From positions 115,183,781 to 115,247,780 of the forward strand of contig OW121743.1 in assembly GCA_933228675.1 (NCBI GenBank): 64,000 nt of DNA. The letters run 5' to 3'. The position numbers and the translations under genes are program-made. Positions 1 through 12,431 of this stretch are shown here, piece by piece; the first letter of the stretch is position 1, and each line of letters opens with the position of its first letter. The notes beneath the pieces were generated by a model, which saw nothing but the letters and a program-made list of their open reading frames with translations, ran no database searches and was not told the DNA's origin. This DNA is from Stomorhina lunata. Lineage: Eukaryota > Arthropoda > Insecta > Diptera > Rhiniidae.

Positions 1-506
1 TTAGTTTCTCATTAGTTTTACTTAAGATTTTGTGGCCATCAGACGCGCGAGAATTGATGACCATTTCGTTTAGAGATAAATATTAAAAAATGAACGGAAA
101 TCTAACAAAAAAGTAAAATGTGTTTTAAAAGTGTTTGGTGATTTGTTCTTTATTAAAGAATTTGTGTAAAAGTGTTTTATTTGTTTCAAACTAAAATCTT
201 TCCTAAATGTCGACTGAACGAAAGTTAATTTGTTTTTTTACTTAATCAACGAAAACTATCTTCTGTTCCGTTTTGGTTTAGTTATCCGTTTCCCTCCAAT
301 TTTTTATTGCTTTCGTTATGTTTTATAAAGCTTAATTGAAAGCTCTTACTTTCGGTTTATCGATGTAGGCTTTAGTGAAAATTTAAACCTTAAGGAAATG
401 TGTGAGTGAATAATCTGTTCGGTGTCTAGGCTAAACGGCAAACCGTATCTTGAAAAGATTAAACTGGAAATAAATGAAAAGCAATGTCCACACTAATTCA
501 AACAAA
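1..506. other. Unique AT-rich sequence, possible 5' leader
   Basis: No tandem repeat or transposon end is visible. The stretch is moderately AT-rich and includes a GACGCGCGAG island near position 43, unusual here. It precedes the candidate exon at 507 and could be an untranslated leader or promoter-proximal DNA, but no TATA box or initiator could be assigned with confidence. Confidence 0.3.
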
Positions 507-572
507 ATGTGCAAGACTTGCACTGCAAGTGTCATTTCCCATTTTTACAACAGTTATTTCACAAGAGTTGAG
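507..572 (+). CDS. Candidate alternative first coding exon (weak)
   Basis: Seen: an ATG preceded by AACAAA, close to the fly translation-start consensus, opens a 22-codon frame (MCKTCTAS...YFTRVE) that ends exactly at GAG followed by GTATGT, a plausible splice donor at 573. The upstream 500 bp lacks satellite and could be a leader. The donor is phase 0, matching the phase of the exon at 54271, so it could be an alternative first exon of the same gene; that is inference. An overlapping frame from an ATG at 484 is also open through the donor, so the frame is not settled. I do not recognise the peptide. It may equally be a chance frame in non-coding DNA; an RNA read crossing position 572 would decide. 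Confidence 0.2.
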
Positions 573-629
573 GTATGTTATAACTAGCTATTTTGGTTTG
601 TGCCTTCACTCTAAAATAAGATCATAAAA

Positions 630-2105
630 GTTTTTGTATGTTTATGGAAAACTTTTTTAAATTTTGATATTTATAAGAAAATTTTAACATTTATTGGAAA
701 CTTAAAAGTTGATAAGAAAACTTCAAAAATTTTGATATATATATATAAATAAACAAATTTTCATTATTTTTATATTTATAGGAAAGTTCTTAAAAAATTT
801 TATTATAGGAAAATTTAATAAAATTGTTTTTATAGGAAAATTTTTAAAACTTAGCTATTTACAGAAAATTTTCTAAATTTTCTTAATTTATAAGAAAATT
901 TTCAAAAATTTATTTCTTATAGAAATATTTTAAGAACTTTGATATTTAAAGGAAAACTTTGAAAATTTTCCTATAAGTAGCAAAATTTTAAAAATTTTCC
1001 TAAAATAAAAATAAATTGAAAATTTTCCTATTTTGAAAATATTCCTATAAATAGCAAAACTTTAATATTAATATTGACAATTTTTTTAAAAAAATATATA
1101 TATTTTGAAAATTTTGCTATAAATGGTAAAATTTTGAAAATATTCCTATAAATACCAAAATTTTAAAAATTTTTTTACTATAAATATAAAAATTTTCCTA
1201 TTAATGGAAAAATTTTGAAAATTTTCCTATAAACATCAAAATTTTGCTATAAAAAGCTAAATTTTTAAAATTTCCCTGTTTCAAAATTTTAAAAAATTTG
1301 CTATAAATAGAAAAATTTTGAAAATTCTGCTATTAATAGCAAAATTTTGAAATTTTTCCTATAAACAGCAACATTTTGAAAATTGTCCTTTAAATAGCAA
1401 AATTTTGAAAATTTTCTTAAAAAATAGCAATATTTTTAAAAATTTTCCTAAAAAGGACAAAATTTTGGAAATTTTTCCATAAATAGCAATTTTTTCTATA
1501 AATAACATAATTTTAAAATATTCCTATAAAAATAGCAAAATTTTGAAAATGTTCCTATAAAAATAGCACAATTTTGAAAATTTTCCTATAAAAATAGCAA
1601 AATTTTGAAAATTTTCCTATAAAAATAGCAAAATTTTGAAAATTTTCCTATAAAAATAGCAAAATTTTGAAAATTTTCCTATAAAAATAGCAAAATTTTG
1701 AAAATTTTCCTATAAAAATAGCAAAATTTTGAAAATTTTCCTATAAAAATAACAAAATTTTGAAAATTTCCTATAAAAATAGCAAAATTTTGAAAATTTT
1801 TCTATAAAAATAATAAAAAAAGAAACATTTTCCTATAAAAAAGAAAAAATTTTAAAATTTTTCTATAAAATAGCAAAATTTTGAAAATTTTCCTATAAAA
1901 CGAACAAAATTTTATAAATTTTCCTATAAAAATATCAACATTTTAATATAAAATAGAAACATTTTGAAAATTTTTCATAAAAATAGAAAAATTCTGAAAA
2001 TTTTTCATAAAAATTATAAAATTTTGAAAATTTTTAATTTTCTTATAAAAAATTTTACTTTTAAAAATTTTTTTGTAAATAGCAAAATTTTTTAAAACTT
2101 TCTAT
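630..2105. repeat. Diverged 31-bp AT satellite array
   Basis: The core at about 1530-1830 repeats a 31-bp unit containing CAAAATTTTGAAAATTTTCC followed by TATAAAAATAG. The flanks decay into related A/T palindromes with many substitutions and length changes, as expected when homogenisation has stopped at array edges. The unit resembles the 31-bp arrays at 28.6-34.2 kb in the same orientation, and the reverse complement of those at 35.7-42.4 kb. Confidence 0.9.
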
Positions 2106-3039
2106 ACAGAAAAAATCATGGCAACACTGGTGTTTCCTAAGAAGAGAAGTATTTTGGTTTGAAGAAGCAAAATGTGCAAACAACTTAAAGTTAACAGCCA
2201 ACTTCTTTACAATTCGAACAAAGCCAAACTATTCAGTTCATTTCGGACTTGGCTAAGAGACGCACGTTGTTTACGCTTGAAATACAAAAACGGGAAAACA
2301 TTTTTATAAAGAAAAAATATTGTTTAAAATAAAACGGAACATAAACGTAATAAAAGATAAAACCGCATTTTAATACCAAAATAATACAAAAAAGTGGCAA
2401 AAAAACTTGTTCGCGTTTTACCTTTCGAAAGAGAAGGGGTCGGTCCTATGTAAGAGTTAACTGAGACTTGAGAAAGAGTTAAAAGAGTCAGTTAAATAGT
2501 GATTTCTTTTATTTTGTTTTTCTTTTGTAATTGGCGGTAAACGATTTACAACCAGAAAATGCTGGAGTGACGTTAGTAGTAAAATTATAACCGACAAAAA
2601 GTTAAAAATAAATGTTTTGGTTGAGTATTTTGTGATTGTGATTGAATGCATTGAATCCAAGAGTGAATGAAATGCTGTTGACATTTTGTTGGGCTGACTA
2701 TTGTTGTTGTTGCAGCTGCTGCTGTCAAACCACGTAAATTTCTGCTTCAATTTTTGCACAAGCCATGAAATCTTAAAAGTTTGAAATGAAATTTAAGTTA
2801 AAGTTAAATAAAACTGTTAGAAAAGAAAAGCAAAGTGTAATTTGAGATTTAAATTGTGGTGACCATAATAACTAAATACAATTCCATTTCTATAAAACAA
2901 AAAAACTAAAAAGAAAATAAATTAAATTGTTTAAAAAAATCAGCAACAAAAACATTAAACGTCATTCACTGGTTACTGACCATATGCTGGTTAAAGAAGT
3001 AGTAAAAACCTATTTGTACCCTATACTATTATATCGACT
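2106..3039. other. Unique intronic or intergenic sequence
   Basis: Non-repetitive AT-rich DNA. A short GTT/GCT trinucleotide run lies at about 2700-2727. The minus-strand open frame at 2457-2759 begins with TTG rather than ATG, includes a low-complexity Asn run and has no recognised domain, so I do not call it a gene. Confidence 0.5.
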
Positions 3040-6000
3040 TAAAAATTTTGCTATGAAAAAAATTTTTCAAACGAAAATTTTCTATAAGAAAAATTTTTCA
3101 AACGAAAATTTGTCTATAAGAAAAAATTTTCAAACGAAAATTTTTCTATATGAACAAATTTTCAAACAAAAATTTTTCAAATGAACATTTTTCAAATGGA
3201 AAATTTTCTATAAGAAAAATTTTTGAAATTAAAATTTTTCTATAAGAAAAATATTTGAAAATTTTTCTTTAAGAAAAATTTTTCATATGAAAATTTTTCT
3301 ATAAGAACAAATTTTTCAAATGAAAATTTTTTTATAAGAAAAATTTTTCAAATAAAAATTTTTTTATAAGAAAAATTTTTCAAACAAAAATTTTTCTCTA
3401 AGAAAAATTTTCAAACGAAAATTTTTCTATAAGGAAAACTTTTCAAACGAAAATTTTTCTATAAGAAAAATTTTCAAACGAAAATTTTTCTATAAGAAAA
3501 ATTTTTCAAACGAAAATTTTTCTATAAGAAAAATTTTTCTATAAAAAAATTTTTCAAACGAAAATTTTTCTATAAGAAAAATTTTTCAAAAGAAAATTTT
3601 TCTATAAGAAAAATTTTTCAAACGAAAATTTTTCTATAAGAAAAAATTTTCAAACGAAAATTTTTCTATAAGAAAAAATTTTCAAACGAAAATTTTTCTA
3701 TTAGAAAAAATTTTCAAACGAAAATTTTTCTATAAGAAAAATTTTTAATACAAAAATGTTTCTATAAGAAAAATTTTTAATACAAAATTTTTTCTATAAG
3801 AAAAATTTTTAATACAAAAATTTTTCTATAAGAAAAATTTTTCAAACAAAAATTTTCTATAAGAAAAATTTTTCAAACGAAAATTTTTCTATAAGAAAAA
3901 TTTTTCAAACGAAAATTTTTCTATAAGAAAAATTTTCAAACGAAAATTTTTCTATAAGAAAAATTTTCAAACGAAAATTTTTCTATAAGAAAAATTTTTC
4001 AAACGAAAATTTTTCTATAAGAAAAATTTTTCAAACAAAAATTTTTCTATAAGAAAAATTTTTCAAACGAAAATTTTTCTATAAGAAAAATTTTTCAAAC
4101 GAAAATTTTTCTATAAGAAAAATCTTTCAAACGAAAATTTTTCTATAAGAAAAATTTTTCAAATGAAAATTTTTCTATAAGAAAAATTTTTCAAACGAAA
4201 ATTTTTCTATAAGAAAAATTTTTCTAGAAGAAAAATTTTTCAAACGAAATTTTTTCTGTAAGAAAAATTTTTCAAACGAAAATTTTTCTAGAAGAAAAAT
4301 TTTTCAAACGAAAATTTTTCTAGAAAAAAAATTTTTCAAACGAAATTTTTTCTATAAAAAAATTTTTTCAAACGAAAATTTTTCCATAAGAAAAATTTTT
4401 CAAACGAAAATTTTTCTATAAGAAAAATTTTTCAAACAAAAATTTTCTATAAGAAAAATTTTTCAAACGAAAATTTTTCCATAAGAACAATTTTTTAAAC
4501 GAAAATTTTTCTATAAGAACAATTTTTCAAATGAAAATTTTCCATTAGAAAAATTTTTCAAACGAAAATTTTTTTATAAGAAAAATTTCTATAAGAAAAA
4601 TTTTGAAAACAAAAATTTTTCTAAACAAAAATTTAGCTATAAGAAAAATTTAGAATACAAAAACTTTGCTATAAGAAAAGTTTTGAATACAAACATTTTT
4701 TTAAAAGAAAAATTTTGAATACAAAAATTTTTCTATAAGAAAAATTTTGAATACAAAAATTTTTCTATAAGAAAAATTTTGAATACAGGAATTTTTCTAT
4801 AAGAAAAATATTGAATACAAGAATTTTTCTATTAGAAAAAATTTTAATACAAATTTTTTTTTTTTAATTTTTTTTATAAGAAAAATTTTGAATACAAAAA
4901 TTTTTCTATAAGAAAAATTTTGAATACGAAAATGTTTCTATAAGAAAAATTTTTAATACAAAAATTTTTCTATAAGAAAAATTTTTAACACAAAAATTTA
5001 TCGATAAGAAAAATTTTTAATACAAAAATTTTTCTATAAGAAAAATTTTTAATACAAAAATTTTTCTATAAGAAAAATTTTTAATACAAAAATTTTTCTA
5101 TAAGAAAAATTTTTAATACAAAAATTTTTCTATAAGAAAAATTTTTAATACAAAAATTTTTCTATAAGAAAAATTTTTAATACAAAAATTTTTCTATAAG
5201 AAAAATTTTTAATACAAAAATTTTTCTATAAGAAAAATTTTTAATACAAAAATTTTTCTATAAGAAAAATTTTTAATACAAAAATTTTTCTATAAGAAAA
5301 ATTTTTAATACAAAAATTTTTCTATAAGAATAATTTTTAATACAAAAATTTTTCTATAAGAAACATTTTTAATACAAAAATTTTTCTATAAGAAAAATTT
5401 TTAATACAAAAATTTTTCTATAAGAAAAATTTTTAATACAAAAATTTTTCTATAAGAAAAATTTTTAATACAAAAATTTTTCTATAAGAAAAATTTTTAA
5501 TACAAAAATTTTTCTATAAGAAAAATTTTTAATACAAAAATTTTTCTATAAGAAAAATTTTTAATACAAAAATTTTTCCATAAGAAAAATTTTTAATACA
5601 AAAATTTTTCTATAAGAAAAATTCTTAACACAAAAATTTTTCTATAAGAAAAATTTTTAATACAAAAATTTTTCTATAAGAAAAATTTTTAATACAAAAA
5701 TTTTTCTATAAGAAAAATTTTTAATACAAAAATTTTTCTATAAGAAAAATTTTTAATACAAAAATTTTTCTATAAGAAAAATTTTTAATACAAAAATTTT
5801 TCTATAAGAAAAATTTTTAATACAAAAATTTTTCTATAAGAAAAATTTTTAATACAAAAATTTTTCTATAAGAAAAATTTTTAATACAAAAATTTTTCTA
5901 TAAGAAAAATTTTTAATACAAAAATTTTTCTATAAGAAAAATTTTTAATACAAAAATTTTTCTATAAGAAAAATTTTTAATACAAAAATTTTTCTATAAG

Positions 6001-6370
6001 AAAAATTTTTAATACAAAAATTTTTCTATAAGAAAAATTTTTAATACAAAAATTTTTCTATAAGAAAAATTTTGAATACAAAAATTTTTCTATAAGAAAA
6101 ATTTTTAATACAAAAATTTTTCTATAAGAAAAATTTTTAATACAAAAATTTTTCTATAAGAAAAATTTTTAATACAAAAATTTTTCTATAAGAAAAATTT
6201 TTAATACAAAAATTTTTCTATAAGAAAAATTTTTAATACAAAAATTTTTCTATAAGAAAAATTTTTCTATAAGAAAAATTTTTAATACAAAAATTTTTCT
6301 GTAAGAAAAATTTTTAATACAAAAATTTTTTTATAAGCAATTTTTAATAAAAAAATTTCCAAACTGAAAT
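3040..6370. repeat. 32-bp AT satellite, two subfamilies in series
   Basis: About one hundred copies of a 32-bp unit sharing TTTTTCTATAAGAAAAATTT. From about 3050 to 4600 the spacer is CAAACGAAAA; from about 4620 onward it becomes AATACAAAAA, almost invariant between 5000 and 6300. The change takes place within about 150 bp of mixed, degraded units near 4590-4720. TTTTTCTATAAGAAAAA is a near-perfect palindrome, so single strands can form serial hairpins. Confidence 0.95.
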
Positions 6371-7030
6371 TGTTTCTATGAAAAAATATATCGCTTTATG
6401 GTATCATATGGCCTTAAATGACCAATGATAATAGTTCCTTGCCTATTTTTTATAAAAACTGTGAAGTACAACAACTAAATACTCATCTGCATTAAAAAAA
6501 AACAGAAGCTTAAACATTACCCCAGCTGCAGCAGCAACAACAACATTAAGGAAAAACTAAATAATTAAAAAAGCCAACAACAATAACAAAAACTTAAGAA
6601 AACTAGTGCAATAGTGTTAGTGTAAATATTTGTAATGCATGCGTGTCTTCTTCTTTTTCTGCTTCTTTTTTCACCGATTTTTGTTTTGGTTTCAACTTCT
6701 CCGATTCTTCTTCATTTTCTTCAACATTTTGTAAGTCGAGTTAAGAAAGTTTTGAACTGTTTCCAAGTATGAGTGTGTAATCATTTAAGATCAGTCTATT
6801 AAAAGAATTAAATCATCCTTGAGAAATTTTATCAAAAGAAAATAATTTGCATAAAACGGTGATTTGTATTAAATATATTGTGTGTGTAACAAAAGAAATT
6901 TGTATACAAATTTATTTCAATAAATAAAAATATTTGTTTAAAGTTATTAAACAAATAGAAGCTACGTGATTTGTTTGTTAGACGATGGCATTGTTTCGGT
7001 GCCAAAAATAAACAAAATAAATCAATTTAA
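6371..7030. other. Unique sequence with CAG/CAA run
   Basis: A CAGCAGCAACAACAACA run lies near 6527-6545, followed by AT-rich unique DNA and a pyrimidine-rich stretch (about 6645-6725, many TTCTTC). No coding frame of note. It ends where a Helitron-like candidate may begin. Confidence 0.4.
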
Positions 7031-7049
7031 TATCTAAAAATGTGTATCT

Positions 7050-7059
7050 TATATATATG

Positions 7060-7139
<80 letters not shown>
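7050..7139. repeat. (TA)n microsatellite
   Basis: An almost pure TA dinucleotide run interrupted by a few TG or CA steps. The apparent reading frame across it is a Tyr/Ile repeat and is not a gene. Confidence 0.95.
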
Positions 7140-7734
7140 GAATGGCTATCTCGAAAACGGCTCTAACGATTTTGATAAAATTTCGACAGTGGGTATCTTT
7201 TTTGATATATAGGTCAAAGAATAAGGGACTTTTGGAACCTTTGCCTCTAAAAGGGTAAAAACGGGTAAAAAGGGGAAAAAATCGAAAACGCTATATCTCC
7301 TAAAGTAATAGGTATAGAAACAAAATTAAAATTACGTTTTAAACAGCTGTGAAAATAAGCGGACAGGTGTTTGGTACTTTTTTGAAACTATGTTCGATAG
7401 GGGGTAAAAAGGGTGAACATAGTTTTTTTTGGTACTTTTTTAACCCACTCTTATATTTGAAACTAAAGAATATAGAAATAAACTTTGTACTGCAATCAAT
7501 AGATGTGAAAGAAACATTAAACACGTACTTGGTACTTTTTGATATTGGGGTCAAAATCATCTCAACATCTCAATAAGTAATATGAATAGGAACATTATGT
7601 TAACTGAGTTTTAATAAAATGTACCGAATTTAATTGGTACCAAAGAAGTACCAAATATGCATATGGAACTTTTTGAAATTAGGGGATAAAAAGGGGAAAA
7701 AATTCGAAATGTTATACCTTTTAAACAAATGAAT

Positions 7735-8330
7735 GTTTGTCTGTATGCATGTTCTTTATAGAATAGTAAACTGTGAATTTGATCATGTCATGCTCTTTAG
7801 CGAAGATGTTGCTGATAAGCCTTTTAAGTTGATTTCCGGCAGATGGCGCCACTGAAAATTACTAAAAATTAATTTAATCGTTAACTGTACATTTGATCAT
7901 GCTATGATCTTTAGCAAAGTTGTAGCGCATAAGCCGACGTAGGCTTTTTAGCTAGTATGACTAATTTCCGACAGGTGGCGCTACTGAAACTTACTCAAAG
8001 TCAATTTAATCGTAAGCTGTACATTTGATCATGCCATAATCTTTAACAAAGTTGTTGCACATAAGCCGACGAAGGTTTTTTAGTTGATATGAAGAAATTT
8101 CGACAGGTGGCGCCACTGAAATTTACTCAAAGTCAATTTAATCGTAAGCTGTACATTTAATCATGCTATAATCTTTAGCAAAGTTGTTGCGGATAAGCCG
8201 ACGAAGGTTTATGAATTGGAATGAGCAAAGTCCTACAGGTGGCGCCACAGAAAGTTACTCAAATTGAATTAAATCGTAAACTGTGCATTTGATCATGTTA
8301 TGATCATAAGCAAAGTTGTTGATCGGAAAA
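7735..8330. repeat. 132-bp tandem repeat with GGTGGCGCCAC core
   Basis: The motif CTGTACATTTGATCATG recurs at 7885, 8017, 8149 and 8281 (spacing exactly 132 bp), with a diverged first copy at 7771 (spacing 114). Each unit also carries a GGTGGCGC(C/T)AC block and ATAAGCCGACG. It is far more GC-rich than the satellites elsewhere in the window. Confidence 0.9.
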
Positions 8331-8420
8331 AATAAATAAAATAATTCGAAATTAACTGAATATTTGCACAATATGCTTATCATAAAGCTCCGAGCAAGGC
8401 TCGGTCAACCAGGTACTTGT

Positions 8421-9719
8421 TAAGATATTAATGAAGATATAAAAATTTATTTATTTTTAGTATGTAATACATCTTTAGTAGATGATACATAGAAGTTAGC
8501 ATGTTTCATACCTAGATTAATTACAATTTAAGCATATACTACTTAAAGCATATAATAATTAAAATTCAACCCGGCTAATGAAAAATACATACACATTTTC
8601 AGCGATACCAAAATTGTCTAAATGTGACATTGCGATCCTGGGGTGTTTAGAGATATAGTGTCTCTACATGCATATAGATTATATGTAGGATTGGAGCGAG
8701 GGGAACGGAACATAATCAGGATTTCTACTCCCCAAAAATGGAAATACTTAGTTTGAATAAAAAAGGCAATATCCTAGCAAGAGCGGTTCCGCCTCCTATA
8801 TAAAGTAAACTATTTTTGTAGATTTTAAATTTTTGGGTGAGAAAAAACATAATAGGCATTTAGCAAAATCGAAACTTACGTGAACTGGTCAATAAATCTG
8901 TGTTCTTTTGGATAAAACTTACTTTTAGGTTTCTACACTTAAAAAGTTAAACCTTTCTCTAATTTTGGTATCCTTTTTAAAAAATATGATTTGTAGAGGC
9001 CTTCAAAATAGGCATTTTTTGTGAGATGGTTTCGTCTTTAGAGACAAATTTTTAGCCGCTAAGCAATTTCTTTATGTTGGAAATAAGAAATAGCCACTCG
9101 AAGATTAATCTGTGAATGAAGAATATGAAGGATAAGGAGTTTTGCCACGGAAACAGCACATTAGAGTGCCAGTTATTTTTCAAAGTTAGAATTTGACCTC
9201 TGACCCAGTAAAAAAAGGGTTAAACTTTTATATTAATAAAAAAAACATTGCCGCATAAATTTTCCATAGACTGAACAAAAATATTTATTATTACATTTAT
9301 TAAAATTGGAGTTAGGTACAATTTAACAAGATTATAATCAAATAATGACCAAAAAATTACAATTTCGCGAAATACTAAGATTTCAAGTCGTAGGTACGGC
9401 GAAACGGTTCAAAATATCGGCACCATTTTTTCTGTGTTTTATTCTCTTATTTGAACCTGAAACGAAAATTTATAATTTGTAATAATTGTTGAACAAAATT
9501 TTCAAGAAATCAAAAAATGATTTTTGAAACCAATCGAGGGAAAAGTAAAATTTTCTAATATGAAAAAAACCAAGTAAATTTGATAATATTTTGACAAAGT
9601 TTAGTTATTTAGTACTTACAGGCCATCGAATTGTAAATCACGTCTTACTTTGGAATTCTTTTACTCTAAAGTATTAATTAAGTTATTTACAATTAAAGTA
9701 AAAAAATCAGGTACATTGC
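8421..9719. other. Unassigned AT-rich unique sequence
   Basis: No tandem array, splice-bounded open frame or transposon terminus could be supported. Several short A/T runs only. Confidence 0.4.
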
Positions 9720-10626
9720 AATTTTGAGCGGGCTATGGGCACGCTTTCCCCCCATCCGATTGACTTTAAAATTTCAAGTGATTATTTTTTTTTTTTTTGG
9801 CATTTCGAACAAATCTGGGGGTTTTCCCATATACGCTATTGGCACTCTATTGTACATGTGTTCACCCTTTCACTTTACCACGTGTTATCTTTTTAATATC
9901 TCATTTAATGGACACAATCCGTTATATGATGGACATATTTTTCAGATAATTTTCCCTATTTCCACAAAAAATTCATAAGATATCAGTCAAAAGAAAATTT
10001 TATTTTTTTTTGGGACAATAACTAAAAAACGATCGATTTTCATCACATACCGGAATACTTACTTAAATGGCCTATATTTACAATCTATTAAGGCCAAAGG
10101 TCAAGCCTATTTTAGAATTCCATGCGCTTGTGCTTGTGCGAATATTCTCCGATTTCGTAGACCAAGCTTTGTATGATTTTCCTCTATTAGTATTTCCATC
10201 AAAGTTTCGGACGTCCTCTTTTAACATTAGGGGAAGCCGTTTTTATTCTAACTTTAGCTTTTTCATAGTAATTGCTTTTTCCAGGAGTGGGTTACTAGCC
10301 CGACGTCCTAACCCATATTTTTTTATCGTTCTTACGAGAGAACTCGCGGCACATGTTAGTTCACTACATTAACGGGTTTTAAAGTAGTTTCCCCGGTGAT
10401 ACCACGAGGAGGTCAGTGTCGACGGCTGAGAAGGAAGACCAATTTGAACCGTTGCTCGGTATACAAAATCCCCTACTACTATTTGTCTCTATTTAATTGG
10501 CATTACACTTTTCCTTAGCGGCGCGCCGCGGCTCCCCACAGAAAATCCTTTAACTGCTTCAAATACCATCTTCTTAGGTAGCATTAATATCACCATTTGG
10601 GCTTACTGAAGGCCCATTAAACGAGC
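9720..10626. other. GC-richer island, possible old transposon fragment
   Basis: Base composition changes abruptly: blocks such as GGCGCGCCGCGGCTCCCC (about 10520) and CCACGAGGAGGTC are unlike the surrounding DNA. Open frames of 84 and 101 codons exist on the + strand but show no recognisable domain and are rich in hydrophobic and basic residues. It could be a fragment of a retrotransposon or a captured sequence; I cannot assign a family. It ends at the target duplication of the hAT-like copy that follows. Confidence 0.3.
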
Positions 10627-10634
10627 GTCAAGTG

Positions 10635-12431
10635 CAGGAGTAGGCAGCCCATACCACCAGCAGCCGATGATTTTTTTTATTTTCGTAAATACCACGATCA
10701 CTAATAAAACTCGTGAAAATGAGTATTATAATCATTCAGTTGGAAGTTGGATGTTAACAGAGTTGGTAGGTGCCGCTTTGTTAAAGGCAAGAAACAAATC
10801 AAAATCCAAAAAATCTCGAAAATGTTGCCACGACACTATTATTTTTAAAAACATTGGGAATATTTTTGTAAATATTGGGAATATTTTTCAAAACAGAAAT
10901 AAATTCTAATATTAAGCAATTTTAGATTTTTATATTTTTTAGATATTTTCTATCCAAAAAATTTTCTATAGAAAAATTTTTGATAAAAAAATTTTCATAG
11001 AAAAATTTTTGATAAAAAAATTTTTGATAAAAAATTTTTCATAGAAAAATTTTTGATAAAAAATATTTCATAGAAAAATTTTTGATAAAACATTTTCCAT
11101 AGAAAAATTTTTGATAAAAAATTTTCCATAGAATAATAAAAAAATACTTTCTTTTTGAAAAAAATTTTCTATAGAAAAATTGTTGATAAAAAATTTTAAA
11201 TAGAAAAATTTTTTGATAAAAAATTTTCTATAGAAAATTTTTTGATAACAAATTTTTTGAGAAAATTTTTCTATAGAAAATTTTCTTACAAAAATTTTTG
11301 TATAAAAAATTTTCTTACAAAAATTTTTCTATAGAAAATTTTCTTACAAAAATGTTTCTATAGAAAATTTTCTTACAAAAATTTTTCAATAGAAAATTTT
11401 TTTTATCAACATTTTTTTAATAGAAAATATTTTTATCAAAAATTTTTCCTTGGAAAATTTTTTATCAAAAATTATTCTATGGGAAATTTTGCAATGGAAA
11501 ATGTTTTATCAAAAATTTTTGTATAGAAAATTTTTTATCAAAACATTTTTCTATAGAAAATTTTTTATCAAAAATTTTTCTATAGAAAATTTTTTTATCA
11601 AAAATTTTTCTATAGAAAATTTTTTTATCAAAAATTTTTCTATAGAAAATTTTTTTATCAAAAATTTTTCTATAGAAAATTTTTTTATCAAAAATTTTTC
11701 TATAGAAAATTTTTTTATCAAAAATTTTTCTATAGAAAATTTTTTTATCAAAAATTTTTCTATAGAAAATTTTTTTATCAAAAATTTTTCTATAGAAAAT
11801 TTTTTTATCAAAAATTTTTCTATAGAAAATTTTTTTATCAAAAATTTTTCTATAGAAAATTTTTTTATCAAAAATTTTTCTATAGAAATTTTTTTAATCA
11901 AAAATTTTTTAATCAAAAATTTTTAATCAAAAATTTTTCCTTGGAAAATTTTTTATCAAAAATTATTCTATGGGAAATTTTGCAATGGAAAATTTTTTAT
12001 CAAAAATTTTTCTATAGAAAATTTTTTATCAAAAAATTTTTCTATAGAAAATTTTTTATCAAAAATTTTTCCTTGGAAAATTTTTTATCAAAAATTATTC
12101 TATGGGAAATTTTGCAATGGAAAATTTTTTATCAAAAATTTTTGTATAGAAAATTTTTTATCAAAAAATTTTTCTATAGAAAATTTTTTATCAAAAATTT
12201 TTCTATAGAAAATTTGTTTATCAAAAATTTTTCTATAGAAAATTTTTTTATCAAAAATTTTTCTATGAATATTTTTTTATCAATAATTTTTCTATAGAAA
12301 ACGGAGTAAAAAACTTTTTTTTTTAACGTTAAAACTACACATTGAAAAAAATACCTATTTTAGTCAAAAGTATAAAAAACGGCAACTCTGTCGACTATTT
12401 TTTTGTTCTGTTCTCTTTGCGCTGACCCGTG
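10635..12431 (+). mobile_element. hAT-like satellite-bearing MITE, copy 1
   Basis: The left end CAGGAGTAGGCAGCCCAT and right end ending GACCCGTG form imperfect terminal inverted repeats (8 of 12 matches). Flanks are GTCAAGTG (10627-10634) and GTCAACTG (12432-12439), an 8-bp target duplication with one mismatch. Known: 8-bp duplications and short CA-starting termini are typical of hAT transposons. The left 310 bp and right 130 bp are shared with three other copies in the window; the middle is a 30-bp satellite. No transposase frame is present, so it is non-autonomous. P-like superfamilies also make 8-bp duplications, so hAT is the preferred but not the only reading. Confidence 0.75.
10945..12300. 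repeat. 30-bp satellite inside copy 1
   Basis: From 11570 to 11890 a 30-bp unit (TCTATAGAAAATTTTTTTAT plus CAAAAATTTT) repeats almost perfectly, about eleven times. The left part (10950-11270) carries the reverse-complement orientation with TTTTTGATAAAAAA. A longer motif beginning CCTTGGAAAATTTT and including TATGGGAAATTTTGCAATGG recurs at 11448, 11939 and 12071, a higher-order repeat. Because 30 is divisible by three, both strands stay open as ten-residue repeats; these are not genes. Confidence 0.95.

Larger units (their letters stand above)
7031..8420. mobile_element. Helitron-like non-autonomous element (candidate)
   Basis: Seen: a TCTAAAAATG start next to a (TA)n tract (7050-7139), a body with AAGGGGAAAAAAT motifs, four to five tandem copies of a 132-bp unit (7735-8330), and near the right end a hairpin CCGAGC-AAG-GCTCGG (about 8390) before GGTACTTGTT. 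Known: Helitrons start with TC, end with a 3' hairpin and often carry tandem repeats, and they leave no target duplication. The canonical CTRR terminus is not clear here, so the class is inference. No rolling-circle replicase or helicase is encoded. Confidence 0.4.

Noticed and set aside
7040..7258. Open frame with a long Tyr/Ile run
   Set aside because: Translation of the (TA)n microsatellite.
10067..10372. 101-codon + strand frame in the GC-rich island
   Set aside because: It begins with ATG, but no domain or family is recognisable and no splice or leader signal supports it; kept only as part of the unassigned island.
11450..11926. Long open frame of ten-residue repeats (IKNFSIENFF-like), also open on the opposite strand
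   Set aside because: The frame exists because the satellite unit is 30 bp without stops; it starts with TTG and is matched by an equal frame on the other strand. Same for frames at 11941-12297, 59467-59872 and 59897-60256.
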